Shown piece after piece: positions 44,208-53,264 of a DNA stretch of 64,000 nt. Made by a program: the position numbers and the translations under genes. Numbering within the stretch: the first letter of the stretch is position 1; every line of letters begins with the position of its first letter. The notes beneath the pieces were generated by a model that worked only from the letters and a program-made list of their open reading frames with translations, did not search any database and was not told the origin of the DNA. The DNA is from Lachnospiraceae bacterium. Its GTDB lineage: Bacteria > Bacillota > Clostridia > Lachnospirales > Lachnospiraceae. The stretch covers positions 1 through 64,000 of the forward strand of contig JAEDCX010000003.1 of NCBI GenBank assembly GCA_016293925.1. The letters are read 5' to 3'.

Positions 44208-44960
44208 CTATTTTCCCTGTTCCCGTAAGACAAGCAGGATTCTCTCGCTATCTGCACCGGCCACCCTTCCGGAATATCCATCATATGCGGCCACATAGAG
44301 CAGCCCGGCCTCACCGGCAAACCGTTTCATTTCCTCCAGCGTATATCCCCGCTGATAATGAATCTCTGTAAAACGCCGGAACAATTCTTTCTCTTCTCTT
44401 ACAAAAAAGGTGATCTCATATTCATTGATCTGCTCTTCCTCATCGTAATAATTATCCCAGATAAAAGAACAATCCTCCCGGTTTTCCGCAATCGTCGTAT
44501 CACCAATCACATCTCTGTATTTGTGTACCGTATTGAAATCCAGAATAAACAAACCGCCAGGATCCAGATAATTATTGACAAGCTTCATCATCTTGACCAC
44601 ATCCTCCGGTTCCGTCAGATAATTCACAGAATCGCAGATACTGATCATCGCTCGTGCCGTGCCATATAATTCCAGTTCCCGCATGTCCTGATTCAGATAC
44701 AGAATACCGCTGTTCTTCGCAGACCTTTTCTCTGCGGCAATCCCAAGCATCTCCTCCGAATTGTCAATCCCGATCATATCGTATCCCTGATCGGCCAAAA
44801 GTTCCGTCATCACGCCGGTACCACAGCCCAGTTCCACTATGATACCATCTGTTATTTTATTCTCACGCAGAATATCCAGCAGAACGTCCCGCCATGCCTG
44901 ATAGGGAGTCTCATCCATAAAGATATCATATACCTTCGCAAAATCGCTGTATGCTTCCAT
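44208..44960 (-). CDS. Class I SAM-dependent methyltransferase
   Basis: 250 residues. The SAM-binding motif VELGCGTGVMTELLA (near 42) and GIDNSEEML (near 64) define a Rossmann-type methyltransferase; ICDSVNYL (near 108) and DPGGLFILDFNT (near 132) complete the fold. An inserted beta region of about 60 residues at the C-terminal side may form the substrate pocket. The substrate is unknown; relatives in Clostridia are annotated only generically. The start lies directly after the DUF368 stop codon with GGAGAATAGA as its site. Confidence 0.85.
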   Translation of the reverse strand: MEAYSDFAKVYDIFMDETPYQAWRDVLLDILRENKITDGIIVELGCGTGVMTELLADQGYDMIGIDNSEEMLGIAAEKRSAKNSGILYLNQDMRELELYGTARAMISICDSVNYLTEPEDVVKMMKLVNNYLDPGGLFILDFNTVHKYRDVIGDTTIAENREDCSFIWDNYYDEEEQINEYEITFFVREEKELFRRFTEIHYQRGYTLEEMKRFAGEAGLLYVAAYDGYSGRVAGADSERILLVLREQGK

Positions 44961-44961
44961 T

Positions 44962-45822
44962 CTATTCTCCGCCCAGTTTCATCGAAACAACGAATCCGAC
45001 TCCGAATGCAAGAACCGAACTAATGATCGTCACCGCAAGATTCGTATACGTAAATGTATTCAACAGGACAATTGCCACCGGAGATGCGACAATCAATCCG
45101 ATGATTGCCCAGAACGCCACCAGTGGATATTTGCGGAAAATCCATTCAATCAGTTTGGCAATCACGACAATCCCGAAAAGAGCTCCCAATCCGAAGGGAA
45201 CCAGAATGCCGAGTCCACTCACAACACCGTCCATGTCCAGATGGGCCAGAGCAGTCATGAAATCCTTGATCGCAGCCACCACCGGCTCATAATATCCCAG
45301 CAGCATCAGAATCATGGATCCGCTGACCCCCGGTATCACCATTGTTGCAGCCGCGATAATACCGCATCCGAACAGAATCAGTACATTGACAAAGCCAAAG
45401 GACAAATCTGCATCTGCACCTTTCCCGCCACCGAATAAGGCCATTCCCACGACCAGTGCAAAAAAAGCAAGCGCGGCAATCACATGCTGAGGCTTGAGCG
45501 GATTCCCTTTCACCTTCCGGCATACGGCCGGAAGTCCTCCCACAATCAGTCCGATAAACAACAGATTTGTGGGAATCGGATATTTCTCCAGAGCCGTTGT
45601 AATCACAAAAGAAAGCGCCACCAGCGCAATTCCTGCTCCGATGATAACCGGAACAAGCAGCTTCATTGATTTCTTAAATTCAGATTTAATATGTGTCAGT
45701 GCATGGATCAGTTTGTCATAGATCCCCATTGCCACAGCCATTGTTCCGCCGCTGACACCCGGAATAATATTGGCGATTCCAATCACCATTCCCCTGAATA
45801 TATTGCATAATGCTTCTATCAT
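44962..45822 (-). CDS. DUF368 membrane protein, likely polyprenyl-phosphate transporter
   Basis: 286 residues with eight or more hydrophobic segments. Two similar motifs, IIPGVSGGTMAVAMGIYD near residue 20 and VIPGVSGSMILMLLGYY near 165, show the internal inverted repeat of the DUF368 family. Members have been reported as PopT-type undecaprenyl-phosphate translocases that recycle the lipid carrier for envelope polymers; that role is taken from the family. Start: ATG after TGGAGGTAGT, one base after the hisC stop. Same transcript as hisC, the methyltransferase and hslO. Confidence 0.85.
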   Translation of the reverse strand: MIEALCNIFRGMVIGIANIIPGVSGGTMAVAMGIYDKLIHALTHIKSEFKKSMKLLVPVIIGAGIALVALSFVITTALEKYPIPTNLLFIGLIVGGLPAVCRKVKGNPLKPQHVIAALAFFALVVGMALFGGGKGADADLSFGFVNVLILFGCGIIAAATMVIPGVSGSMILMLLGYYEPVVAAIKDFMTALAHLDMDGVVSGLGILVPFGLGALFGIVVIAKLIEWIFRKYPLVAFWAIIGLIVASPVAIVLLNTFTYTNLAVTIISSVLAFGVGFVVSMKLGGE

Positions 45823-45823
45823 A

Positions 45824-46918
45824 CTACCTCCACTCCACTGACACCTTGGCGTCGAAGGACCCCTCCTCGCCAATGATCTCTTTCATTGCCTTTACCAGCA
45901 CATCCATCTGCTCATCTGTTCCAATGGTAATTCTCATCCGGTTTTGAATTCTCGGCTTATTCCAGTACCGCACATAGATTCCTTTTTCTTTTAGCCGTTC
46001 AAACATGACGGCTGCCGGTATCTTCTCATGGGCAGCGAAGAGGAAGTTTGCTTTGGAATCGGTGCATGTAAAGCCAATTCCCTCCAATTCTGTCTTCATG
46101 CGCTCCCGCGTTGCCACGATTTTCGCCGTGGTTTCCTTGAAATATGCCTCATCCCGCACACTTTCAACCCCCAGCTCCAATGTGGGACGGTTCATCGTAT
46201 AGGAATTCATGGCAAATTTGACATCCAACAGATACCGGATCAGCTTCTCATCAGCCATTGCATAGCCGATGCGCATTCCCGCCATCGATCTGGATTTGCT
46301 GAACGTCTGTACAACAATCAGATTATCGAACTCATTGATCAGATCCACACAGCTCTCTCCGCCGAAATCAACATAGGCTTCATCCACCACAACAATGACA
46401 TCTCTGTGTTCTGCGATAAAGTCCTTCATCTGCTTCTTTCCGACCGCAATTCCTGTCGGGGCGTTTGGATTGGCAATGACAATTCCGCCGTTTTCTTTTC
46501 TGTAGTCTTCAAAACGGATTCGGAATTCCTCGTCTACCGGGATCTGTTCGTACGGAATCCGGTACAGGTTCGCCCAGACATCGTAGAAAGAATAGGTAAT
46601 ATCGGGGAACAGGATCGGCTTTTCAGATTGAAAGAAAGTCAGAAAGATCATAGCCAGAACATCATCCGAACCGACTCCCACAAAAACCTGCTCATCCCTG
46701 AGACCGTAGGATTCTGCCAGTGCATGAACCAGCATCTTTGCATCCGGATCCGGATACAGGCGAAAACTTGCAGGATCCATCCGCTCCAGCGCAGCGGTCA
46801 CTCCCGGTGCAGGCGGATAGGGACATTCATTGGTATTTAATTTGATGATATCTTTTCTCTTTGGCTGTTCTCCCGGAACATAGGGTTCCACCCGTCTGAC
46901 ATTCTCTTCCCAGCTCAT
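45824..46918 (-). CDS. hisC: Histidinol-phosphate aminotransferase
   Basis: 364 residues, a fold type I PLP enzyme. Recognisable features are IIKLNTNECPYPPAPG at the start, GVGSDDVLAMIFLTF, NPNAPTGIA, VVVDEAYVDF, and TFSKSRSMAGMRIGY with the Schiff-base Lys. It converts histidinol phosphate and 2-oxoglutarate in histidine synthesis, although some members act on other aromatic or imidazole substrates. No other his genes are nearby. The start with AAGGATGAAGATC as its site was preferred over an ATG nine bases upstream that directly abuts GGAAGG. Confidence 0.9.
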   Translation of the reverse strand: MSWEENVRRVEPYVPGEQPKRKDIIKLNTNECPYPPAPGVTAALERMDPASFRLYPDPDAKMLVHALAESYGLRDEQVFVGVGSDDVLAMIFLTFFQSEKPILFPDITYSFYDVWANLYRIPYEQIPVDEEFRIRFEDYRKENGGIVIANPNAPTGIAVGKKQMKDFIAEHRDVIVVVDEAYVDFGGESCVDLINEFDNLIVVQTFSKSRSMAGMRIGYAMADEKLIRYLLDVKFAMNSYTMNRPTLELGVESVRDEAYFKETTAKIVATRERMKTELEGIGFTCTDSKANFLFAAHEKIPAAVMFERLKEKGIYVRYWNKPRIQNRMRITIGTDEQMDVLVKAMKEIIGEEGSFDAKVSVEWR

Positions 46919-47007
46919 GATCTTCATCCTTCCCTTGTTTCTACTTATGAACGCTTCGTCATTCCAACGGAATAACGTTTTGCATGATTTATCATATTAA
47001 CAAACTT

Positions 47008-48726
47008 TTATCTTTTATGCAACAAACATTCCCTTATCTTCCCATGTATTCTTTGCTCCTCTTTCTCCGGTGTTCTTCTCCGACGGATCAGATACCACAC
47101 CCCAAGCAGAATTCCCGCGCCCAGAGCGGACCATAGCAGGAAAAACAGGAGACCACCGGCCGTTCCGTCCCGGTAGGGATCGGCATTTCCATCGATAACG
47201 CCTACCGTTGCGACGAGATCATCCGCAAGCTGTATCTCCTGTCCGTCCCGGTTCTCCGTATCCGAACAGATTGCTTCCGCGAATCCGGTATCCGTGGCAG
47301 ACAGATTCTCCTCCCCGCCGTTCGCTCCTCCATCTTCCGTATCATTGTCCTGCTCCGCATTCTCCTCTCCGGTTCCGGCTTCTGCGTCGGATTCTGTCGT
47401 CGCATCCCTGTCGGAATAGTGGTAAATCGTTCCTCCGGCAGAGGAGGATTTCTTCTGCGTACTCTGCTTCTGTGCATTCCGGTTCTGCGTCGTCCCGTTC
47501 TTCCCGCTCTCCTCCACCGCTTTGTGTTCACCTTCTCCTGCAGCCGCATCATCCGTCTCCTTCCGTCCGGCATCCGGCTTACTCTGCGTAATTCCTCCGG
47601 AATTCTGTGCCGCTCCGCCGGAACTCTGAGCAACTCCGCCGGGATTCTGCGCCGCTCCTCCGGAAGCCTGTGAAGAATCCACGGAATGAGCCGGTGAGGA
47701 ATCTGTCGGACGCGCCGGTTCTGTATGCGGCAGGATTCCGGAAACCGTAAACTCCATACTGTCCGCATTCCCCGCCCGGTCCCGAACCATTATCTGATAA
47801 GTACCGTTTTCGCTGTAATTCCGACTGTCATCTCCACTCCAGGTTGCACCGCCATCCCAGGAAAACCCGTTTTCTGCAATTCCGGACGCCTCATCACTGC
47901 ACTGGATGGAAACGGTAATCCCTCCGTCAACGGCACGTTTCGTGATCCCCGTCAGCAAAGGGGCATCCCTGTCAATATTGGTGACCTGAACCGCAAGCTG
48001 TGCTCCGGTATATCCTTCCCCGACAGGATATACCATCGTATAAGTACCGTTGGCCGTTACCTCCAGGGTTTCTCCGGACGCGCCTTCCTCACTCCATGTC
48101 AACAATTCCGACCGGATATCAAAGCCCGGCTGTATCCCCTTTATTCCTCCTTCCAACGTCATCTGGCGAGTCCATGTATCCGTACTCCGCACACAGCACA
48201 GTTCCGCCAGAACCTGCCCTTCTTCCATACCGCAGTCCGGTACATAATGATCCATTCTCGTGCACGCACTCTCCGCAGTCAGAACATCTGTCCGGCAGAT
48301 GGAGCATCTGTATTTCTCTACCGTTCTCGCGTTCTGACACCGGGTCAGATTCGTCCACATATCCAGATATCCCGGCACATAACCCCATGTATAGGTACCG
48401 CATTCCCCACAGACGAAAACCACCCTGTCTCCCGATTCATCCAGATACGGCTTCTGCGTCAGTCTACCGCCGCACTGCTGCGTAACAGAATATGCCTGCG
48501 CCCTGCCTTCGCAATACACCGCTTCGCCGTAACATCCGCCGCATACATCCTGATTTCCCACATGAACATGCCGAATACAGGTATCGCCGTCCGCCGCCTG
48601 TGCCTGCACTGCCCAGCGCATATACAGAAACAGCAGTACCGCTATCGTCAATACAGTCCTGCAAACTGCCCGTAGTCCGGCTCCCCTGTTTTCCCTGTCA
48701 GCTTCTCTTTTCCATAATTCTTCCAT
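47008..48726 (-). CDS. Secreted, membrane-anchored Cys-rich surface protein
   Basis: 572 residues. A signal or anchor helix (about 24-43) precedes a Cys-rich domain (48-180) with several CxxC pairs, likely metal sites. An Ig-like region follows (about 200-340; GGITVSIQCSDEASGIAENGFSWDGGATW ... DRAGNADSMEFTVSG). A low-complexity linker holds tandem SGGAAQN/PGGVAQS repeats, then a long acidic stretch, and a C-terminal membrane helix (GGLLFFLLWSALGAGILLGVWYLI) with a basic tail. There is no LPXTG motif. I know no named family; a surface adhesion or sensing role is guesswork. Start: ATG after CGGAGGTCAATCT. Confidence 0.7.
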   Translation of the reverse strand: MEELWKREADRENRGAGLRAVCRTVLTIAVLLFLYMRWAVQAQAADGDTCIRHVHVGNQDVCGGCYGEAVYCEGRAQAYSVTQQCGGRLTQKPYLDESGDRVVFVCGECGTYTWGYVPGYLDMWTNLTRCQNARTVEKYRCSICRTDVLTAESACTRMDHYVPDCGMEEGQVLAELCCVRSTDTWTRQMTLEGGIKGIQPGFDIRSELLTWSEEGASGETLEVTANGTYTMVYPVGEGYTGAQLAVQVTNIDRDAPLLTGITKRAVDGGITVSIQCSDEASGIAENGFSWDGGATWSGDDSRNYSENGTYQIMVRDRAGNADSMEFTVSGILPHTEPARPTDSSPAHSVDSSQASGGAAQNPGGVAQSSGGAAQNSGGITQSKPDAGRKETDDAAAGEGEHKAVEESGKNGTTQNRNAQKQSTQKKSSSAGGTIYHYSDRDATTESDAEAGTGEENAEQDNDTEDGGANGGEENLSATDTGFAEAICSDTENRDGQEIQLADDLVATVGVIDGNADPYRDGTAGGLLFFLLWSALGAGILLGVWYLIRRRRTPEKEEQRIHGKIRECLLHKR

Positions 48727-48911
48727 AGATTGACCTCCGAACGGATATGATGGTCAGGACATAATATCCTGCCTCAGATATTGTTGATGTGCCGTTAGCA
48801 TTGACGTGTTCCTGTATTGTACCGAGATTGCTTCGTTCACAACAAGTCGGAAAAAGAAACAAATCTCACGCATAAACTTTGTAAAAAAATAATAGAATAT
48901 AAAAATGTACG

Positions 48912-48932
48912 CGGAGTCCGATCGGGACTCCG
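48912..48932 (+). promoter_or_regulatory. Leader hairpin next to the deacetylase ribosome binding site
   Basis: CGGAGTCC / GGACTCCG with a GATCG loop. Its 3' arm ends at the first base of the GGGGAG site, so the hairpin could modulate translation of the deacetylase. An A/T-rich TATAAA about 15 bp upstream may be the -10, with a poor -35. Confidence 0.4.
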
Positions 48933-48941
48933 GGGAGTGTT

Positions 48942-49721
48942 ATGAGAAAACTACATCCATCCAATCTCTTTCCCTATCTTATTCTCTCACTCGGCGTGGT
49001 CGCGTTGATTGCTTCCATCCATGAATATCGTACCGCCGACGTGACCGCGGGTACTTCTTATAACGGCAAAGATCTTCCGATCTACTGCGTACAGACTGAC
49101 GAGAAGAAAATATCCCTGACCTTTGATGCCGCATGGGGGAATGAAGACACACAGACGATTCTGGATACCCTGGCACAATATGACGTTAAAGTCACCTTTT
49201 TCATGACCGGTTCCTGGGTTCAAAACTATCCCGATGACGTAAAAGCCATTCTGGAAGCGGGACACGATCTCGGCAATCACAGCCAGAACCACAAAAATAT
49301 GTCGCAGCTGTCATCTTCAGAGATCGCCAATGAATTATTGACTGTCCATCAGACCGTGAAAGAGTTGACAGGATATGACATGTTCCTCTTCCGTCCTCCC
49401 TACGGAGATTATGACAATCTTGTCATTACGGAGGCTACTGCCTGCGGATACTATCCGATCCAATGGGATGTAGACAGTCTTGACTGGAAAGATTATGGTG
49501 TCGACTCTATCATCAATACCGTCACCAGGCATAAGCACCTTGGCAACGGCTCTATCGTTCTCTGCCATAACGGTTCCAAATACACCGCCCAGGCATTGGC
49601 TGCAATGATTACGACATTGCAGGCGGAAGGTTATGAATTTGTTCCCGTATCGGAACTGATCTACCGGGATCACTATCACATGAATCACGAAGGACGTCAG
49701 ATACCGGATACGTCACAATAA
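48942..49721 (+). CDS. Polysaccharide deacetylase (NodB domain)
   Basis: 259 residues. An N-terminal membrane helix (10-27) anchors an extracellular NodB domain: KKISLTFDAAWGNEDT (the catalytic Asp region, with the second Asp of the usual TFDD changed, as in PdaB-like proteins), HDLGNHSQNHKNM with the metal His pair, FRPPYGDYDN and IVLCHNG. The family removes acetyl groups from peptidoglycan or related polymers; this subgroup is often sporulation-linked in Clostridia. Start: ATG after GGGGAGTGTT. Confidence 0.85.
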   Translation: MRKLHPSNLFPYLILSLGVVALIASIHEYRTADVTAGTSYNGKDLPIYCVQTDEKKISLTFDAAWGNEDTQTILDTLAQYDVKVTFFMTGSWVQNYPDDVKAILEAGHDLGNHSQNHKNMSQLSSSEIANELLTVHQTVKELTGYDMFLFRPPYGDYDNLVITEATACGYYPIQWDVDSLDWKDYGVDSIINTVTRHKHLGNGSIVLCHNGSKYTAQALAAMITTLQAEGYEFVPVSELIYRDHYHMNHEGRQIPDTSQ

Positions 49722-49831
49722 TTCCCTCCTCTTTTACTACGATTTCACATCCTTTTCACAAATTCATTGTATAATGCAGACAAATCTTCTATAATGAGGA
49801 GAGCATCATGTTTTGAGGAGGATGTATTACC

Positions 49832-51055
49832 ATGAGTAAGAATCTTGTGTCACAGGACACGAATATGAGTAAAAGTGCTGCGAAACGGAATCAGCGTCGT
49901 CGGGAAGTAGCCGCCAGGAAAAACCGCAAGCGGATGATCCGGATTATTTCACTTACCGTCTGCTGTCTTGCCGTTTTGGGTATCGGTTTCTATGTCGGAC
50001 AGAAAATTTATTTCAACGCCACCAAAACCGTTGCCAGTTCTGACTACAGCGCAGGACTGACCGATGACGGCAAGATCGACGGACTTGATGTCAGCAGTTA
50101 TGTGAAAGTTCCCGATTATAACAACATTCGTTTTCCGCTGGCTGATCTGGAGTATTCTGACGAAGATGTAGAGGCGGATATTGAGAAGGCTCTGCAGAAT
50201 CATCCGTTGCATTGCACAGACACTTCTGTCACACTGAAAAGCGGTGATAAGATCAATCTGGATTATGTGGGATATGCGGACGAAGAGCCCTTTGAAAACG
50301 GAGATACCCAGGGCAAAGGAACCGATCTGGAGCTGGGTTCCGGCACCTATATCGACACCTTTGAGGATCAGATCATCGGTCACAATGTAGGGGATTCTTT
50401 TGACGTCAATGTCACCTTTCCGGATCCCTATGAGAACAATCCCGATCTGTCCGGCAAAGATGCCCGTTTTGAAGTAACTATTAACTATGTATATCAGCAG
50501 TCAGACTTCGATGACGCCTTTGTTGCCGAATATCTTGGGGATTATGCTACTACAGCGGAGGGGTACCGCCGGTATCTGAAGGAAACCCATTACCAGACCA
50601 ATCTGGAGTCTGCCGTACGTCAGTATATTACCGACAACGCCCACAATTCTTCCTATCCGAAGAAATATTTAAAGAGTCTGAAGAGTCTCCAGCGTGCAGA
50701 TGATGAGAGCAGATATTCCTATATGAACAGCTACTATTCCCAGATGCTCGGAACCGTATTGTATGAGAGTTTTGAGGATTTCACCGGAATGTCGGAACGC
50801 GCGTATGAGAAAGATCTCTCCTCCAGAGCCAAGGCAATCATGGCACAGAATATGCTTTACCAGTATATCTATGAAACAGAGAATCTGAAATACACCGAAG
50901 AAACGTATGAGGAACTGATCGCAGAATACGGTTCCGGCTTCGGTTTGTCTGATGCTGAAGCGGTCGAGGACGTCTTCGGCAAAGGGTATCTGGCACAGCA
51001 GGCGATCCAGAACACGGTTGTACAATATCTGTGTGAAAAGGCAATCGTTGAATAG
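49832..51055 (+). CDS. Membrane-anchored trigger-factor-like peptidyl-prolyl isomerase
   Basis: 407 residues. A basic N-terminus and one membrane helix (about 37-58) are followed by an FKBP-type PPIase domain (about 120-215; SGDKINLDYVGYADEEPFENG, DQIIGHNVGDSFDVNVTFPDPY) and a helical C-terminal region like the chaperone arms of trigger factor (about 225-400). The ribosome-binding domain of trigger factor is absent, so this is probably an extracytoplasmic folding factor. Start: ATG after GAGGAGGATGTATTACC. A TATAAT lies about 60 bp upstream, and a strong terminator follows the gene. Confidence 0.8.
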   Translation: MSKNLVSQDTNMSKSAAKRNQRRREVAARKNRKRMIRIISLTVCCLAVLGIGFYVGQKIYFNATKTVASSDYSAGLTDDGKIDGLDVSSYVKVPDYNNIRFPLADLEYSDEDVEADIEKALQNHPLHCTDTSVTLKSGDKINLDYVGYADEEPFENGDTQGKGTDLELGSGTYIDTFEDQIIGHNVGDSFDVNVTFPDPYENNPDLSGKDARFEVTINYVYQQSDFDDAFVAEYLGDYATTAEGYRRYLKETHYQTNLESAVRQYITDNAHNSSYPKKYLKSLKSLQRADDESRYSYMNSYYSQMLGTVLYESFEDFTGMSERAYEKDLSSRAKAIMAQNMLYQYIYETENLKYTEETYEELIAEYGSGFGLSDAEAVEDVFGKGYLAQQAIQNTVVQYLCEKAIVE

Positions 51056-51112
51056 AACAGGGAGAATGCATCCCGTTCTTCCAAGGAAACAACTTCTCCA
51101 CAGAATCAGACA

Positions 51113-51145
51113 GGGGCTTTCCGATCTCTCGGAAAGCCCCTCTTA
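51113..51145 (+). terminator. Terminator of the trigger-factor-like gene
   Basis: A perfect 11-bp stem GGGGCTTTCCG / CGGAAAGCCCC with a six-base loop followed by TCTTAAC. The tail is short in T, but the stem is strong. Confidence 0.65.
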
Positions 51146-51171
51146 ACATCAACAGTACATCTCACTCCACA

Positions 51172-51834
51172 CTAATAGAATCCTCTGGAACAACAGCAGT
51201 TCATCAGCAGATTGCACATCAGAAGTTCACAGCACAGGTTGCCGGTCGAACCGAAGTTCCTGCCAAAACCGCCTCCCATGGTACGATACCAGTCCTCTCC
51301 GTTCTCCAGTCTGCTTAGCAATTGTCTGTACTGCACATTGTCCGGATCGATGGAAACAGCCCGTCTCGCATGCTCCAGTGCGGTAACATTATTCCCGCTT
51401 CCCGCATTGGCAATGGCACTGCAGTAATACCAGAACCCATCCCGGTTGGAAACCCGTTCCAGGCAGTTCAGCGCATCGCGGAACTGTCCGTTCTGGATAA
51501 ATCTCACTGCCGCCTGCATATCGGAAGAAAATGCGTCCGCATTCCCGAAACCGCCCTGGCCGTACCCGTTCCCGAATCCTCGCCCGGCACTGCCGAAACC
51601 GCCCTGGCCATAGGAGCCTTGTCCATAGCTTCCGGAATAATCTCCGCTCTTTTCCCGCTGAATCTGATTATATGCTTCCTGAATCTCTTTGAACTTCTCT
51701 TCTGCCTGTGCCTTATTGGGATTATTCACATTGGAATCCGGATGATATTTCCGGCTCAATGTTCTGTATGCTCTTTTGATCTCTTCATCCGAAGCATCCC
51801 TGGAAACCCCCAGCACTCTGTAAGGATCAACCAT
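51172..51834 (-). CDS. DnaJ-domain protein with Gly-rich linker and Cys-rich C-terminus
   Basis: 220 residues. The N-terminal J domain (residues 1-70) has the HPD tripeptide in RKYHPDSN, which stimulates DnaK. A Gly/Tyr/Gln-rich linker (85-130, repeats of YGQGG/GSYGQG) follows, then a TPR-like helical region (130-190; [22 protein letters not shown]). The last 25 residues are Cys-rich ([21 protein letters not shown]), which could carry lipid, metal or disulfides. Its start overlaps the DUF5685 gene by 8 bp, so translation is coupled. Start: ATG after AGAGGAACATAACG. Confidence 0.85.
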   Translation of the reverse strand: MVDPYRVLGVSRDASDEEIKRAYRTLSRKYHPDSNVNNPNKAQAEEKFKEIQEAYNQIQREKSGDYSGSYGQGSYGQGGFGSAGRGFGNGYGQGGFGNADAFSSDMQAAVRFIQNGQFRDALNCLERVSNRDGFWYYCSAIANAGSGNNVTALEHARRAVSIDPDNVQYRQLLSRLENGEDWYRTMGGGFGRNFGSTGNLCCELLMCNLLMNCCCSRGFY

Positions 51835-52663
51835 CGTTATGTTCCTCTCTCTTTTTCCTGCATACAGTATACCGCGTGAACACTCCTGCATACAATATAT
51901 TTCTCAGAAGATTTACATCCTGCAGGATCGGAAGCTTCTCAAATTCCCGACTGCACTCCGCCATCATCATCTCCAGTACTTTCTCCACATAGTCATCAAA
52001 TCCATCCCTGTGTTCGTAGGATTTCCACACATTATACTGTCCCTTTTTCTTATCCTCCGCAAGATCATCGTACGCATCCAGCAGATAGATGAATTTGCCC
52101 AGATAGAAGCCGATGGTCCGAAGGCTGTCCTCCCACTCATCATGTCTGTACGCAAACAGAGTTCCCATCATCTCTCCGGTCAGTCCTGCCGCCTCATCGA
52201 GATTCCCGGAATCCGCCCGCTCCACCCTGTGAAGCTTCCGCAGATATTCCACAATCCCGGTTACCTGCTCCGGATATTGTGCCGCTGTTCGGCGGTATCT
52301 GCCCCGCAACAGATCAGATGATACCTTCTTCACCACATTCCTGTCATCCTGCCAGTCATCCCTCAGATTGTGATACGCCAACAGAATATTCATATCTGCC
52401 ACATAATCCAGCACCTCATTGCTCCGGATCTCGTGCTTCTCCAGCGGATGAGCGATACACCTTTGTCTCATCCTCGTACTGTGCGGTTCATACAGTCCGC
52501 ACAAAAGCAGTGCCAGGAAAACCATATCGAAATTCAGAGTCATCTGCCCCCGGATGCCGTGGCGTTCCCGTAGCGCATGGCAGAGTCCGCAATAATAGGA
52601 TCGGTACGTCCGATACTCTTTTATCTTCAATTCATCCCGATTCACAACCACATACCCGAACAT
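51827..52663 (-). CDS. DUF5685 family protein
   Basis: 278 residues, mostly helical. It starts [17 protein letters not shown] and has a [12 protein letters not shown] motif near 26, a further Cys near position 70 (RQRCIAHPL) and acidic helices ([29 protein letters not shown]) that resemble the paired Asp-rich motifs of isoprenoid-diphosphate-binding helical folds. I recall this family as DUF5685, without a known reaction. Start: ATG after AAGGAGTGGGT. It sits between a zinc-ribbon membrane protein and a DnaJ-domain protein in one operon. Confidence 0.75.
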   Translation of the reverse strand: MFGYVVVNRDELKIKEYRTYRSYYCGLCHALRERHGIRGQMTLNFDMVFLALLLCGLYEPHSTRMRQRCIAHPLEKHEIRSNEVLDYVADMNILLAYHNLRDDWQDDRNVVKKVSSDLLRGRYRRTAAQYPEQVTGIVEYLRKLHRVERADSGNLDEAAGLTGEMMGTLFAYRHDEWEDSLRTIGFYLGKFIYLLDAYDDLAEDKKKGQYNVWKSYEHRDGFDDYVEKVLEMMMAECSREFEKLPILQDVNLLRNILYAGVFTRYTVCRKKREEHNDG

Positions 52664-52672
52664 ACCCACTCC

Positions 52673-53062
52673 TTATGTACGTTTGATGAACTCTCTGCGG
52701 CAGGACGGACAGGTAATACAGATCTTCCCCCGTCCCTTCGGTACCCTGATTTTCTGTCTGCAGGACGGACACAGGTAAATCTTATGATACCGGTCTGTCG
52801 TCCCGTTTCTGTGGAACAGTTTATTCCTGATCTGCAGATATTTCAGATTCTCCGCATAACGTCTGGAAACATTGCGGGAGAACATCCTGAAATAAATAAG
52901 AATCAGCATCAGCCACATAAACACACTGATCCCCAGACTCACTCCCGGTATTCTGATAAACAGAGAAGCGGCCACCACTACGATCGTCAATATCATCAGA
53001 AACTTATTCAGATCATCCACGCCGTATCTTCCCTGCATGAAACGATTGATTCTGTCGCGCAT
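52673..53062 (-). CDS. Membrane protein with C-terminal zinc ribbon
   Basis: 129 residues. Two hydrophobic segments (about 22-37 and 41-58) are followed by a basic helix and a C-terminal zinc ribbon with two CxxC pairs (CPSCRQKIRVPKGRGK, then CPSCRREF). Family unknown to me, although similar small zinc-ribbon membrane proteins are frequent next to DUF5685 genes in my recollection. Start: ATG after GGAGAGTGATACA. It is the first gene of the three-gene operon with DUF5685 and the DnaJ-domain protein. Confidence 0.7.
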   Translation of the reverse strand: MRDRINRFMQGRYGVDDLNKFLMILTIVVVAASLFIRIPGVSLGISVFMWLMLILIYFRMFSRNVSRRYAENLKYLQIRNKLFHRNGTTDRYHKIYLCPSCRQKIRVPKGRGKICITCPSCRREFIKRT

Positions 53063-53188
53063 TGTATCACTCTCCTATCCTTCTATACAACTATTTAACC
53101 CTATCGCTGCAGAATAAGCAAATGATAAACGATAAAAAAAATATAACTTTTTTCTAAAATACGGATTTCTAACATTTTTGTAAAGGGC

Positions 53189-53217
53189 TTGCGAAAAGGA
53201 CAGTAAATGCATACACT
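53189..53217 (+). promoter_or_regulatory. Promoter of the third EAL gene
   Basis: TTGCGA and TACACT with a 17-bp spacer, about 48 bp before the start codon. Confidence 0.55.
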
Positions 53218-53264
53218 TATACTGGATGGATAGTGGGAGTGTGTGCACTTACGGAGGACAACAA

